Positions 32,494 through 40,333 of a stretch of 52,012 nt of DNA are shown here, piece after piece; positions within the stretch are counted from its first letter, which is position 1; the number at the start of each line of letters is the position of its first letter. The notes under the pieces are model-generated. The model was not told the origin of the DNA and searched no databases. It saw only the letters and a list, made by a program, of their open reading frames with translations. The stretch comes from an uncultured Pseudomonadota bacterium (GTDB taxonomy: Bacteria > Pseudomonadota > Gammaproteobacteria > Steroidobacterales > Steroidobacteraceae). The translations under genes were made by a program, and so were the position numbers. The DNA lies in assembly GCA_903858165.1 (NCBI GenBank), contig CAIOHZ010000288.1:1-52012 (forward strand), written 5' to 3'.

Positions 32494-33324
32494 CTAGGGC
32501 GGGACGGAGGCCGCCAGTGTGCCGGACTGAAGGCTCATACGGCGAGCCTGTTCCCACGGCAGGGCAAAACTTTCCGCCGGCGCTGCCTGAAGCACTAACG
32601 GTGCCCCACTACGCGGGTGCAGCAAGTCCAGTCCGGTACAGGCGAGCAGCATACGGTGACAACCCAAAGCGCTGCGCCAAAGGCGGTTATGCGCCCCCAC
32701 GCCATGCGTGGTGTCGCCGACGATGGGGTGCCCGAGGTGCTTCAGATGGCGACGAATCTGGTGGGTGCGCCCGGTTTCAGGGCAGGCCTCCACCAGCGCA
32801 TAACGACTTTCCGGGTAGCGGTCCGCGCGCAGCGGCAAAGTGATGCGTTCCAGCGTGCGGTAGCGCGTCAGCGCCGGCTGGGGGTCTTTGGTTTCGTGCG
32901 TGAGCGGGTGGTCGATGGTACCGGCCTCGGGCGGCCACCCCCGCACCACAGCCAGATAACGCTTGCCGATGGTGTGGGCGGCAAACTGCGCGGCCACGGC
33001 AGCCGCATCGCTGCTGGACAACGCAAAGACCAGCACCCCGGAGGTTCCCTTGTCGAGCCGGTGCACCGGGTAGACATGCCGCCCACCCAATTGGTCCCGC
33101 AGGAGTTGCACGGCGAACCACCGCTCCCCGGCATCCAGCCCAGTGCGATGGACCAGCAGGCCAGACGGCTTGTGAATGGCCACCAGCGCCTCGTCCAGAT
33201 AGAGCACCGGGAGATGGGGCGGTGTTTCGGCCGTCGCTTCAGCCTCTGGCAACCCCGCCGGCAGCGCCAGAGCGTCAGCGGACTGGTAGGCGCTTTCGGT
33301 GCTTTCTTCTAGATTCACTTGCAT
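32494..33324 (-). CDS. truC: tRNA pseudouridine(65) synthase TruC-like
   Basis: 276-residue RluA-family pseudouridine synthase. The catalytic Asp91 is in HRLDKGTSGVLV. The family pattern is completed by AIHKPSGLLVHRTGLD, GKRYLAVVRGWP, TGRTHQIRRHLKHLGHPIVG. The overall match is best to TruC, which modifies U65 of some tRNAs, although the extra N-terminal 35 residues are not in E. coli TruC. I chose ATG 33324 (MQVNLEES), the frame also opens at 33357 inside argR. It is divergent from argR with only 34 bases between the starts, and a CATAAT on the minus strand (33334-33339) predicts a transcript start about 3 bases before the ATG. Confidence 0.83.
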   Translation of the reverse strand: MQVNLEESTESAYQSADALALPAGLPEAEATAETPPHLPVLYLDEALVAIHKPSGLLVHRTGLDAGERWFAVQLLRDQLGGRHVYPVHRLDKGTSGVLVFALSSSDAAAVAAQFAAHTIGKRYLAVVRGWPPEAGTIDHPLTHETKDPQPALTRYRTLERITLPLRADRYPESRYALVEACPETGRTHQIRRHLKHLGHPIVGDTTHGVGAHNRLWRSALGCHRMLLACTGLDLLHPRSGAPLVLQAAPAESFALPWEQARRMSLQSGTLAASVPP

Positions 33325-33348
33325 AGTTGGATAATTATGCACTAAAAT
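33319..33348 (+). promoter_or_regulatory. Candidate argR promoter
   Basis: TTGCAT (33319-33324) and TAAAAT (33343-33348) are 18 bases apart. A start about 7 bases after the -10 falls 4 bases before the argR ATG, so the mRNA would be nearly leaderless; there is no Shine-Dalgarno. The promoter is overlapped by both ARG-box-like palindromes, which suits autoregulation. Confidence 0.5.
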
Positions 33349-33363
33349 CTGCATCATTATGCA
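33328..33363. promoter_or_regulatory. Tandem ARG-box-like palindromes
   Basis: TGGAT-AATT-ATGCA (33328-33341) and TGCAT-CATT-ATGCA (33350-33363) both have the 5-4-5 layout of the E. coli ARG box (TGAAT-N4-ATTCA), with a changed middle base. Their centres are 22 bp apart, close to the 21 bp of tandem E. coli ARG boxes. They lie between the divergent truC and argR starts and the second covers the argR ATG. ArgR could therefore repress both genes. Confidence 0.6.
33334..33339 (-). promoter_or_regulatory. Candidate -10 box of truC
   Basis: On the minus strand CATAAT matches 5 of 6 consensus bases and lies 9 bases before the truC ATG, so the mRNA would have only about 3 leader bases. It lies inside the first ARG-box-like palindrome. 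No clear -35 box is visible. Confidence 0.4.
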
Positions 33364-33808
33364 ACCCGATGCCCGCCGCGATACCTTGAAGCGCCTCCTG
33401 CGCGAGACGACCGTGCGTCGTCAGGCGGACCTCGTGCGCCTGCTGCGCCGCGAAGGCTTCGATTGCACGCAGTCCAGCATCAGCCGCGACCTGCGTGAAC
33501 TGGGCGTGGCCAAGTTCGGCGACCACTACGTCATCGCCAACGAGAGCAGCGCCGCAGTCCCTGCCAACGACGCCTTCGCGGCGTTGGCCGGCTGGGTGCG
33601 TGACGTCCTCACCGCGGGCCCTTCGCTCACGGTCATCAAGACCAACCCCGGCAGCGCCCAAAGCGTGGCCGTGGCTATCGACAATGCGAACTGGCCCGAA
33701 GTGGTCGGCACGATTTCTGGCGACGACACTCTCTTCGTCGCCACCGCCGGCGCCGCTGAACAGCAGGTGCTGGTCTCCCGTCTTCGCTCTCTATTCTTCA
33801 AGACCTGA
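33359..33808 (+). CDS. argR: Arginine repressor ArgR
   Basis: 149-residue ArgR-family regulator. The N-terminal winged helix is clear (RRQADLVRLLRREGFDCTQSSISRDLRELGVAKFGDHYV in full, residues about 20-59, with SSISRDL as recognition helix). The C-terminal domain has the conserved GTISGDDTLFVA for arginine binding and hexamer formation. It would repress arginine genes when bound to arginine. It leads the biosynthetic cluster, with argG 17 bases downstream, so it is probably autoregulated with the operon through the palindromes at its own start. Confidence 0.92.
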   Translation: MQPDARRDTLKRLLRETTVRRQADLVRLLRREGFDCTQSSISRDLRELGVAKFGDHYVIANESSAAVPANDAFAALAGWVRDVLTAGPSLTVIKTNPGSAQSVAVAIDNANWPEVVGTISGDDTLFVATAGAAEQQVLVSRLRSLFFKT

Positions 33809-33815
33809 TTAGGTC
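33802..33815. promoter_or_regulatory. 14-bp palindrome at argR/argG junction
   Basis: GACCT-GATT-AGGTC has perfect 5-base arms with a 4-base centre. It spans the argR stop and ends 10 bases before the argG ATG. The geometry equals that of an ARG box but the sequence is GC-rich and different. In RNA it could form a small hairpin next to the argG ribosome-binding region. Confidence 0.35.
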
Positions 33816-33825
33816 GAGGTTTTCC

Positions 33826-35049
33826 ATGAGTAACGCCAGCGGGGCGTCGTCCCCGATTCTTCTCGCTTTTTCCGGTGGCCTGGATACCAGCTTCTGCGTG
33901 CCCTGGCTGAAGGAGACCTATGGTCGCGACGTGGTCACCTTCACCGTGGACACCGGTGGCCTCGACGCCGCGGCCATTCAAGTGCTCGAGGAACGCTCGA
34001 AGGCCTTGGGCGCCAGCGCGCACCACATCGTCGATGCGCGCGCCGAGTATTTCGACCGAGTGCTGAAGTTCCTGGTGATGGGCAATATCCGCCGTGGCCA
34101 TCTTTACCCACTGTGCGTCGGCGCAGAGCGCGTGCTGCAGGCGCAATTGGTAGCGGAATACGCCAAGAAGCTCGGCACCGGCACCATCGCCCATGGCTGC
34201 ACCGCCGCCGGCAACGACCAAGTGCGCTTCGAAGTGGCGCTGCGTACGCTGGCGCCCGGCCTCGAAGTGCTGGCGCCCGTGCGCGACCAAGCCTTCAAGC
34301 GCCCGGAACAACTGAAGTTCCTGGAAGAGCGACAGCTCCCGGTGCCGCCGTATGGCGCGGCGTACTCCATCAACCGCGGTCTGTGGGGTATCTCCATCGG
34401 CGGCAAAGAAACGCTCACCTCGCAGGGCAACCTGCCCGACAGCGCTTGGGTGCTGACGCGCGACGCGTTCACGAACCCGCAGCCACCGCGTAGCCTTACC
34501 CTTGGCTTCACGCAAGGTGTGCCGAGCTCGCTCGATGGCGAAGCGCTGTCGCCGGTAGCCCTCATCGAAAAGCTGGAAGCCATCGCGGCGCCGTATGGCA
34601 TCGGCCGTGGTATTCATCTGGGTGACACCGTCATCGGCACCAAGGGCCGCGTGGCGTTCGAAGCCCCGGTGGCGGAAGTGCTACTGACCGCGCACCGCGA
34701 ACTGGAAAAGCTAGTGTTGCTACCGCGTCAGCAGCGCGTGAAGGACCAAGTGGCCGCACTCTACGGCGACCTGGTGCATGAGGGCCAGCATCTCGACCCG
34801 GTGTGCCGCGACATTGAAGCACTCATGTTGTCGAGCCAGCAGCGCGTCACGGGCACAGTCACCGTCGGCCTGCGCCCCGGAAATTTGTTTATTGAAGGCT
34901 ATGCCTCGGCCTATTCGCTCATGGCCGCCTCGAAGGGTGTCTATGGTGAAGCCGCCGGCGAATGGACTGCTGCCGACGCCCTCGGCTATTCCAAGATGCT
35001 GGCGCTGCCCGGCATGTTCCACACCCGCGCTGGAGGCAGCACGCCATGA
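33826..35049 (+). CDS. argG: Argininosuccinate synthase
   Basis: 407-residue ATP-dependent enzyme that joins citrulline and aspartate to argininosuccinate. The ATP PP-motif is LAFSGGLDTSFCVPWL. Other motifs are HGCTAAGNDQVRF, YSINRGLWGISIGGKE and GDTVIGTKGRVAFEAP. The sequence type (SGGLDTSFC, GNDQVRF, a shorter overall plan) resembles the Bacteroides and Xanthomonas enzymes more than the E. coli type. No strong Shine-Dalgarno; a GAGG lies 8-12 bases before the ATG. The last bases overlap the next gene's ATG (35046). Confidence 0.95.
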   Translation: MSNASGASSPILLAFSGGLDTSFCVPWLKETYGRDVVTFTVDTGGLDAAAIQVLEERSKALGASAHHIVDARAEYFDRVLKFLVMGNIRRGHLYPLCVGAERVLQAQLVAEYAKKLGTGTIAHGCTAAGNDQVRFEVALRTLAPGLEVLAPVRDQAFKRPEQLKFLEERQLPVPPYGAAYSINRGLWGISIGGKETLTSQGNLPDSAWVLTRDAFTNPQPPRSLTLGFTQGVPSSLDGEALSPVALIEKLEAIAAPYGIGRGIHLGDTVIGTKGRVAFEAPVAEVLLTAHRELEKLVLLPRQQRVKDQVAALYGDLVHEGQHLDPVCRDIEALMLSSQQRVTGTVTVGLRPGNLFIEGYASAYSLMAASKGVYGEAAGEWTAADALGYSKMLALPGMFHTRAGGSTP

Positions 35050-36143
35050 TGAAGACTGTCGTTGTCGACAAGGTTGGATCCGTTACGCAGGCTTGTGGTC
35101 TGGGCCGCGAACTGCGCGTCTCCACTGACAACATCCCGTGCGATGAAGGCGTGGTGGTGGTAGCCGAAGTGCTGAACAACAAGAGCACCTACAACACGCT
35201 CGAGCTCACCTCCGGCCGCATGGCGAAGGTGGTGAAGGGCGACGTGGTGGTGGGCGCACTTGGCCATCGCAAGGCGCTGTTCGGTTATTCCGGGCACCTC
35301 CCCACCAACCTGAAGGCTGGTGACATCATCCAGATGCTCAATATCGGTGGCGTGATGGGCGTGTGCACCAGTGCCAACCCGGACCGCGGCAAGCCCTTCG
35401 ACTGCCGCGTCCTCGGTGTAGTGCTTAGCTTCCCTTACTTGGGTGAGCGCATTGGCGTGCCCGCGCGTGCCGGCTACCAGACGCTAGACTACAACGCCAT
35501 CGTCGACACGCAGGGCGTACCTGTCGTTGCTCTGGCCGGTTCCTGCATGGAAGCGGGCAAGACTGCTGCCGCCTGCGCCATCATCTCGCGCATGCGTCAC
35601 CGCGGCCTGAACGTCCACGCCTTCAAGGCCACGGGTGTTTCGCTGCGGCGCGACATCATGGCCATGGAAGACGCCGGTGCCCGCAAGACGAGCATCTTCA
35701 CAGACTTCGGCGTCATCACCACCACGAACAAGACCGGCCCCGCGCTAACGCGCGTCATGCTGACGGAAATGGCCAAGGGCGAGCCGGACGTCATCGTGTT
35801 CGAACTCGGTGACGGCTTGCTCGGCGCCTATGGTGTCGAGGCCATCCTGAACGCACCGGACATCCGTGCCGTGCTCACGGGTGTGGTGCTTTCCGCGAAT
35901 GACCCGGTAGCCGCTTGGGGTGGCGTGAAGCTGCTGCGCGAGAAGTTTCTGGTGGAGCCTTGCGCGGTCACCGGTCCTGCTACCGATAACCAAGTCGGCG
36001 TGGACATCATTCAAGACCAACTGAACGTTCCGGCCTTCAACGCCATGACGTCCGGTGCAGCACTGGCGGATTGCATCATTGACGCCGTGGGCCTGACGGC
36101 GCTGGCCAATTCGCGCACGCCGGCGGACGCGATGGAAGTCTGA
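35046..36143 (+). CDS. P-loop protein within the arginine operon
   Basis: 365-residue protein of uncertain family. The N-terminal ~155 residues look beta-rich with no known catalytic motif (GDVVVGALGHRKALFGYSGH, GGVMGVCTSANPDRGKPF). The C-terminal part has a Walker A motif GSCMEAGKT (residues 165-173), then RGLNVHAFKATGVSLRRDIM and a Walker B-like VIVFELGDGLLGAYGVE (about 250-266). That order recalls the P-loop part of DUF1611 proteins, some of which (DgcN) I recall to be D-glutamate N-acetyltransferases. It sits between argG and argC, overlapping argG (ATGA) and ending 2 bases before argC, so it must act in the same pathway. No argA, argJ or argE is in the window, so it may supply the N-acyl-glutamate step or the final deacylation. 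The role is inferred. Confidence 0.6.
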   Translation: MMKTVVVDKVGSVTQACGLGRELRVSTDNIPCDEGVVVVAEVLNNKSTYNTLELTSGRMAKVVKGDVVVGALGHRKALFGYSGHLPTNLKAGDIIQMLNIGGVMGVCTSANPDRGKPFDCRVLGVVLSFPYLGERIGVPARAGYQTLDYNAIVDTQGVPVVALAGSCMEAGKTAAACAIISRMRHRGLNVHAFKATGVSLRRDIMAMEDAGARKTSIFTDFGVITTTNKTGPALTRVMLTEMAKGEPDVIVFELGDGLLGAYGVEAILNAPDIRAVLTGVVLSANDPVAAWGGVKLLREKFLVEPCAVTGPATDNQVGVDIIQDQLNVPAFNAMTSGAALADCIIDAVGLTALANSRTPADAMEV

Positions 36144-36145
36144 AA

Positions 36146-37201
36146 ATGAAGCGTCCCACATTCATTCTCGGTGGCACCGGTTATGTGGCTGGTGAACTGC
36201 TGCGCCTGCTGGCAGCCCACCCACACCTCGCAGTGGCTGGCATTCTTTCGGACAGTCAGCCCGGCGAGCGCGTGGCAAAAGCTTTCCCGCATCTGGCCGC
36301 AGCCTTTCCGGAACTCACGTTCATCGATGAAGCCACGCTGACGCAGCGTCTTTGCGCTGCCGGCGAAAGTGCCCTGTTCGGCGCCGCGCCGCATGGTGTT
36401 TCCGCCACGCTCATCGACCGCTTGCTCACTGCCGCCAATGCAGCAGGCGCGAACCCGCGCGTCGTCGACATCTCGGCAGACTATCGCTTCAGCGATGTCG
36501 AGGCCTATGCGCAGGTGTACCAGCATGCGCATACCGCTCCCGCCCGGCAGGCGCAGTTCACCTGCGCTACCCCCGAGCATGTCACCGAATTGCACACGCA
36601 GCACGTGGCCCACCCGGGTTGCTTCGCCACGGCCACGCTGCTGGCCACCGTGCCACTCGTAAAGCTTGGCATTGCCGAGCCGCAGTTTTTCGTGAGCGGC
36701 GTGACCGGCAGCACGGGTGCCGGGCGTTCACCCACGGCCGGCACGCACCATCCGCAGCGCCATAGCGACCTCTATAGCTACAACGCACTGGGCCACCGTC
36801 ACGCGCCGGAAGTGGCGGGCATCGTTGCCAACCTCACTGGTGTCCGCCCACACCTCGCGTTCGTGCCGCACTCGGGCCCGTTCGCGCGGGGCATTCACCT
36901 GACGGCGCAAGCCAAGCTGGCGCGCCCGATGAAGACGGCAGAAGTCGTGGCCGCGCTACGCGAGTTTTATGCGGGCCAGCCGTTTGTGCGTGTGCTGGAT
37001 GAAGCCCCGCGCGTGAAGGACGTTACCACCAGCAACTACGCGCATCTGTCCGCGGCGGCCGATGGCCAGACCGTGGCCGTGATGGTCGCTATCGACAACC
37101 TGACCAAGGGCGCCGCTGGCGGCGCCGTGCAATGGATGAACCGCCTGTGCGGCTATGAGCAGACTGCTGGTCTGCTCGCTACTGCCCCTGGCTGGACCTG
37201 A
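36146..37201 (+). CDS. argC: N-acyl-gamma-glutamyl-phosphate reductase
   Basis: 351-residue NADPH-dependent reductase giving the N-acyl-glutamate semialdehyde. The Rossmann motif is GGTGYVAGELLRLL. The catalytic Cys lies in HPGCFATATLLATVPL, and GVTGSTGAGRSPTAGTHHPQ and PHSGPFARGIH are further ArgC marks. It starts 2 bases after the P-loop gene and ends 14 bases before argD. Whether the substrate carries an acetyl or succinyl group cannot be told from the sequence. Confidence 0.93.
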   Translation: MKRPTFILGGTGYVAGELLRLLAAHPHLAVAGILSDSQPGERVAKAFPHLAAAFPELTFIDEATLTQRLCAAGESALFGAAPHGVSATLIDRLLTAANAAGANPRVVDISADYRFSDVEAYAQVYQHAHTAPARQAQFTCATPEHVTELHTQHVAHPGCFATATLLATVPLVKLGIAEPQFFVSGVTGSTGAGRSPTAGTHHPQRHSDLYSYNALGHRHAPEVAGIVANLTGVRPHLAFVPHSGPFARGIHLTAQAKLARPMKTAEVVAALREFYAGQPFVRVLDEAPRVKDVTTSNYAHLSAAADGQTVAVMVAIDNLTKGAAGGAVQWMNRLCGYEQTAGLLATAPGWT

Positions 37202-37215
37202 GGAGTTTTTCAAAG

Positions 37216-38376
37216 ATGAACGTCGCTGCTGAAACGTCCGCTGCCTCGAATCTCGCCCATGTGTTCGCGCAATACCCGTTCGAGGTAGCCAGCGCCAACG
37301 ATGTCTGGCTGCAGGATGCGAGTGGGCGACGTGTGCTGGACCTGTACGGTGGTCATGCCGTCGCAGCGCTAGGCTATGGTCACCCGCGCTGGTTGGCAGC
37401 GCTGGAACAGCAGGCCCGTAGCGTAGCGTTTCAGACCAACGCTGTGCCCATGGAGATTCGCGAACGGGCAGCGCATCGCTTGGTCCAGTTTGCCGGGCTG
37501 TCGCTGAACCAAGTGTTCTTCATCAACTCCGGTGCCGAAGCGAACGAGAACGCTTTGCGTTTGGCTTTCAAGCTGACGGGGCGCAGTGAAGTCGTGGCAC
37601 TCGAGCAGGGCTGGCATGGCCGTACCGCCGCTGCTGGCGCCATCACTTGGGGCGCCGCCGAGAAGTGGTATGGCTTCCCGCGCACGCCGTTCGATGCGCA
37701 GTGGGTTTCACGCAGCGATGTCGATGTGGCCTGCGCCGGCATTACGGAAAAGACGGCTGCCGTCATCGTTGAACCCGTACAAGGCGTTGGTGGTGCCTAC
37801 GATATCGGACAAGCGATGGCCGACGCACTGCGTCGCCGCTGCGATGAAACCGGAGCGGTGCTCATCTTTGATGAAGTGCAGAGCGGCATGGGCCGCGTCG
37901 GTCAGCCGTTCGGCGCGAACCTCTATGGCGTGGAGCCGGACATCCTGACCACCGCCAAGGCACTCGGCGCAGGCTTCCCGGTCTCCGCGCTGATGTATGG
38001 CGACCGCGTACGGCCGGCCGTGAAGCTGGAAGGCCTCGGTACGACTTTTGGCGGCGGTCCTATGGCCTGCGCCATCGTCGAGGCTGTAGTGGACATTCTG
38101 GAAACCGAAAACCTGCTGGCCAATGTGCGCGAGGTGTCGGACTACGTCCGTGCTACGTGCCAAGTGGGCCCGGTGACCGGCTTCCAGGGTGCCGGCTTCC
38201 TGCTCGGCCTGCGTACCACCCGTCCGGCAAAAGAAGTACAGCAGACCCTGTTGGCGCGCAACATCCTCACGGGCACCAGCGGCGACCCGCACATCCTACG
38301 CCTGCTGCCCCCGTTCACCTTGCGCCGCGAGCACGTCGACTTGCTCGCCACGGCGCTGGCGGAGATTCCTGCATGA
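37216..38376 (+). CDS. argD: Acylornithine aminotransferase
   Basis: 386-residue class III PLP aminotransferase that converts the N-acyl-glutamate semialdehyde to N-acyl-ornithine. Motifs: YGGHAVAALGYGHPR, FFINSGAEANENALRLA, VEPVQGVGG, IFDEVQSGMGR and the PLP Lys in TTAKALGAGFP. The length is close to E. coli ArgD (406). An AGGAG (37201-37205) lies 10 bases before the ATG. The stop overlaps the argF' ATG (ATGA at 38373). E. coli ArgD and AstC both accept succinyl-ornithine, so the enzyme class does not fix the acyl group. Confidence 0.93.
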   Translation: MNVAAETSAASNLAHVFAQYPFEVASANDVWLQDASGRRVLDLYGGHAVAALGYGHPRWLAALEQQARSVAFQTNAVPMEIRERAAHRLVQFAGLSLNQVFFINSGAEANENALRLAFKLTGRSEVVALEQGWHGRTAAAGAITWGAAEKWYGFPRTPFDAQWVSRSDVDVACAGITEKTAAVIVEPVQGVGGAYDIGQAMADALRRRCDETGAVLIFDEVQSGMGRVGQPFGANLYGVEPDILTTAKALGAGFPVSALMYGDRVRPAVKLEGLGTTFGGGPMACAIVEAVVDILETENLLANVREVSDYVRATCQVGPVTGFQGAGFLLGLRTTRPAKEVQQTLLARNILTGTSGDPHILRLLPPFTLRREHVDLLATALAEIPA

Positions 38377-39371
38377 ACCGTTTCCTCGACCTCGCGGACT
38401 TCACCCGCGAGGAAGTCACTGACCTGCTAGCCTTGGCCCAGCGCCTGCAAGATCACCCGGAACCTCAGGCACTCGCCGGCAAGATTCTCGGGCTGGTCTT
38501 CATGAATCCGTCGCTACGTACGCTCGCTTCCATGCAGGCCGGCATGCAGCGCCTTGGCGGCACCAGCTTTGTCATCACGCCCGGGCAGGGCACCTGGCAG
38601 CTGGAAACCCGTTTAGGCGTCCGTATGGATGGTGGAGCCGCCGAGCACATCCGCGAAGGCTTCCCGGTGTTGGCCTCGTACTGCGATGCGATGGGCGTGC
38701 GTGCTTTCGCCGAAGGCAAAGACCTCGCGGCAGACTTGGCTGAAGAGCAATTCACCGCCATGGCCGCGCTCATCAACAAGCCGCTCATCAACCTCGAGTC
38801 TGCAGTGAACCACCCCTGCCAAGCGTTGGCGGACTGGAAGACGCTGGACGATGTCGGCGTGCCCCGCGGTGGCAAGTTCGTGCTGCACTGGGTAACGCAC
38901 CCGCGCGCGCTACCGCTCGCTGTACCGGCCGCCACGCTGCACATGGCTGCGCACCGCGGCATGGAAGTGGTGGTTTGTCGCCCTGAAGGCTACGCCCTGC
39001 CCGAGGCCACCATGGCCAAGGCGCGCGCTGCTGCCGCGGCTTCCGGGGGCAGCGTCACCGAAACCACTGACCGCGCTGCTGCCACCGCCGGCGCCCATGT
39101 GGTTTACGCCAAGGAATGGGGCTGCACTGCCCCTTATGGCGATGCGGCCGCCGATCTCGCGCTGCGCCAACACCTGAACGATTGGCAGGTAAGCGAAGCC
39201 AGCTTCGCGGCGGCCACCACCAACGCCCATTTCATGCACTGCCTCCCGGTACGGCGCAATGTCGCTGTGACGGACGAAGTGCTCGATGGCCCCCGCAGCA
39301 TTGTGCTGCGTGAGGCCCACAACCGACTCGTCGTGCAGATGGCGGTACTCCACCGCCTCCTCGCACGTTGA
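38373..39371 (+). CDS. argF': N-acyl-ornithine carbamoyltransferase, SOTCase-like
   Basis: 332-residue transcarbamylase of the AOTCase/SOTCase branch, making N-acyl-citrulline. Carbamoyl-phosphate motif FMNPSLRTLAS (SLRT 47-50), HPCQALAD (147-154) and HCLPVRRN (289-296) are present. Two residues that mark the Xanthomonas N-acetylornithine enzyme are missing: its Glu92 is Ala90 here (MDGGAAEHI versus MDGDTEEHI), and its carboxylated Lys302 is Ala298 (RRNVA versus RRNVK). HPRALPLAVP, RPEGYALP and FMHCLPVRRN resemble the Bacteroides N-succinylornithine enzyme. I recall that Glu92 to Ala changes the Xanthomonas enzyme to succinylornithine use. So the likely substrate is N-succinylornithine, not proved. 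Plain ornithine carbamoyltransferase is unlikely. Confidence 0.85.
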   Translation: MNRFLDLADFTREEVTDLLALAQRLQDHPEPQALAGKILGLVFMNPSLRTLASMQAGMQRLGGTSFVITPGQGTWQLETRLGVRMDGGAAEHIREGFPVLASYCDAMGVRAFAEGKDLAADLAEEQFTAMAALINKPLINLESAVNHPCQALADWKTLDDVGVPRGGKFVLHWVTHPRALPLAVPAATLHMAAHRGMEVVVCRPEGYALPEATMAKARAAAAASGGSVTETTDRAAATAGAHVVYAKEWGCTAPYGDAAADLALRQHLNDWQVSEASFAAATTNAHFMHCLPVRRNVAVTDEVLDGPRSIVLREAHNRLVVQMAVLHRLLAR

Positions 39372-39403
39372 TTCCATTACCCCCGCCCCGAGGAATGCCG
39401 ACG

Positions 39404-40333
39404 ATGAACTTCCGTGCTGACCAGACCGTTGCCGTCCGTGCCCTGCGCAGTGCTGCGCCGTACATTCGCATGTACAAGGGCAAGGTGTTTGTAGTGAAGG
39501 TGGGGGGCGCCCTGTTCGCGGACAAGAGCGCCACGCGCGCCTTCCTCGAACAAGTCGCCATACTTCATCAGGTAGGTATCCGCGTGGTACTGGTGCACGG
39601 CGGTGGCCCGCAGCTCGACGAAATGCAGCGCTCGCTCGGCTTGCAGCCGCAGATGGTGCAAGGCCGTCGCGTTACCGATGGCAAGACCATTGAAGTCACC
39701 GTCATGGTGCTGAACGGCCTGCTGAATACGCAGCTGCTGGCCATGTGCAAGGAACTCGACATCAACGCCGTGGGCTACTCCGGCGTGGATGCAGGTCTCG
39801 TCACCGTGCACAAGCGCGCGCCCGTGCCGCAACAGGACGGCACCACCGTCGACTACGGCTTTGTGGGCGATGTGGACGGCGTGAACCCGGCAGTGTTGCG
39901 GCAGGCGCTAGATGCCGGCTTCATGCCGGTGGTGAGCCCGTTGTGCGCGGATGCTGCCGGCAATGTGCTGAACGTGAACGCCGACACTGTGGCCGCCGCC
40001 ATCGGTGCCGCACTGGGCGCCGAAAAACTGCTGCTGTGCACCAGCGCGCCAGGCATCCTCGAAAATATCGCGGACCCGCGCTCCATCGTCTCCTACACGG
40101 ACCTCGAAGGCCTAGCCAAGCTGCATGCCAGCGGTAGCCTCGCCGACGGCATGCTGCCCAAGGCTTCGGCTATCGAAGCTGCCATCAAGGGCGGTGTGCG
40201 TCGCGTCCACGTCGTGTCGTTCAAGAACCCCGACGCATTGCTGGCTGAGGTGTTCACGAACGAAGGCACTGGCACGCTCATTGTCGAAGACATCGACGCA
40301 CTGTCCGCCGCCGAGCAGGGCAGCCAGCCGTGA
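39404..40333 (+). CDS. argB: N-acylglutamate kinase
   Basis: 309-residue amino-acid kinase that phosphorylates N-acyl-glutamate, the second step of arginine synthesis. Motifs: VVKVGGALFADKS, VLVHGGGPQLD, GVDAGLVT, VLNVNADTVAAAIG and a C-terminal SLADGMLPKASAIEAAIKGG. The N-terminal helix before KGKVFVVKVGG resembles that of arginine-inhibited kinases. The protein stops where a fused NAGS-kinase of Xanthomonas would go on with its GNAT domain, so it has no acetyltransferase part. I chose ATG 39404, with AGGA (39391-39394) 9 bases before; the frame opens at 39368. The stop overlaps the argH GTG. Confidence 0.92.
   Translation: MNFRADQTVAVRALRSAAPYIRMYKGKVFVVKVGGALFADKSATRAFLEQVAILHQVGIRVVLVHGGGPQLDEMQRSLGLQPQMVQGRRVTDGKTIEVTVMVLNGLLNTQLLAMCKELDINAVGYSGVDAGLVTVHKRAPVPQQDGTTVDYGFVGDVDGVNPAVLRQALDAGFMPVVSPLCADAAGNVLNVNADTVAAAIGAALGAEKLLLCTSAPGILENIADPRSIVSYTDLEGLAKLHASGSLADGMLPKASAIEAAIKGGVRRVHVVSFKNPDALLAEVFTNEGTGTLIVEDIDALSAAEQGSQP

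Noticed and set aside
33526-34617. 363-codon minus-strand frame opposite argR/argG
   Set aside because: It covers two conserved genes on the other strand and shows no family features.
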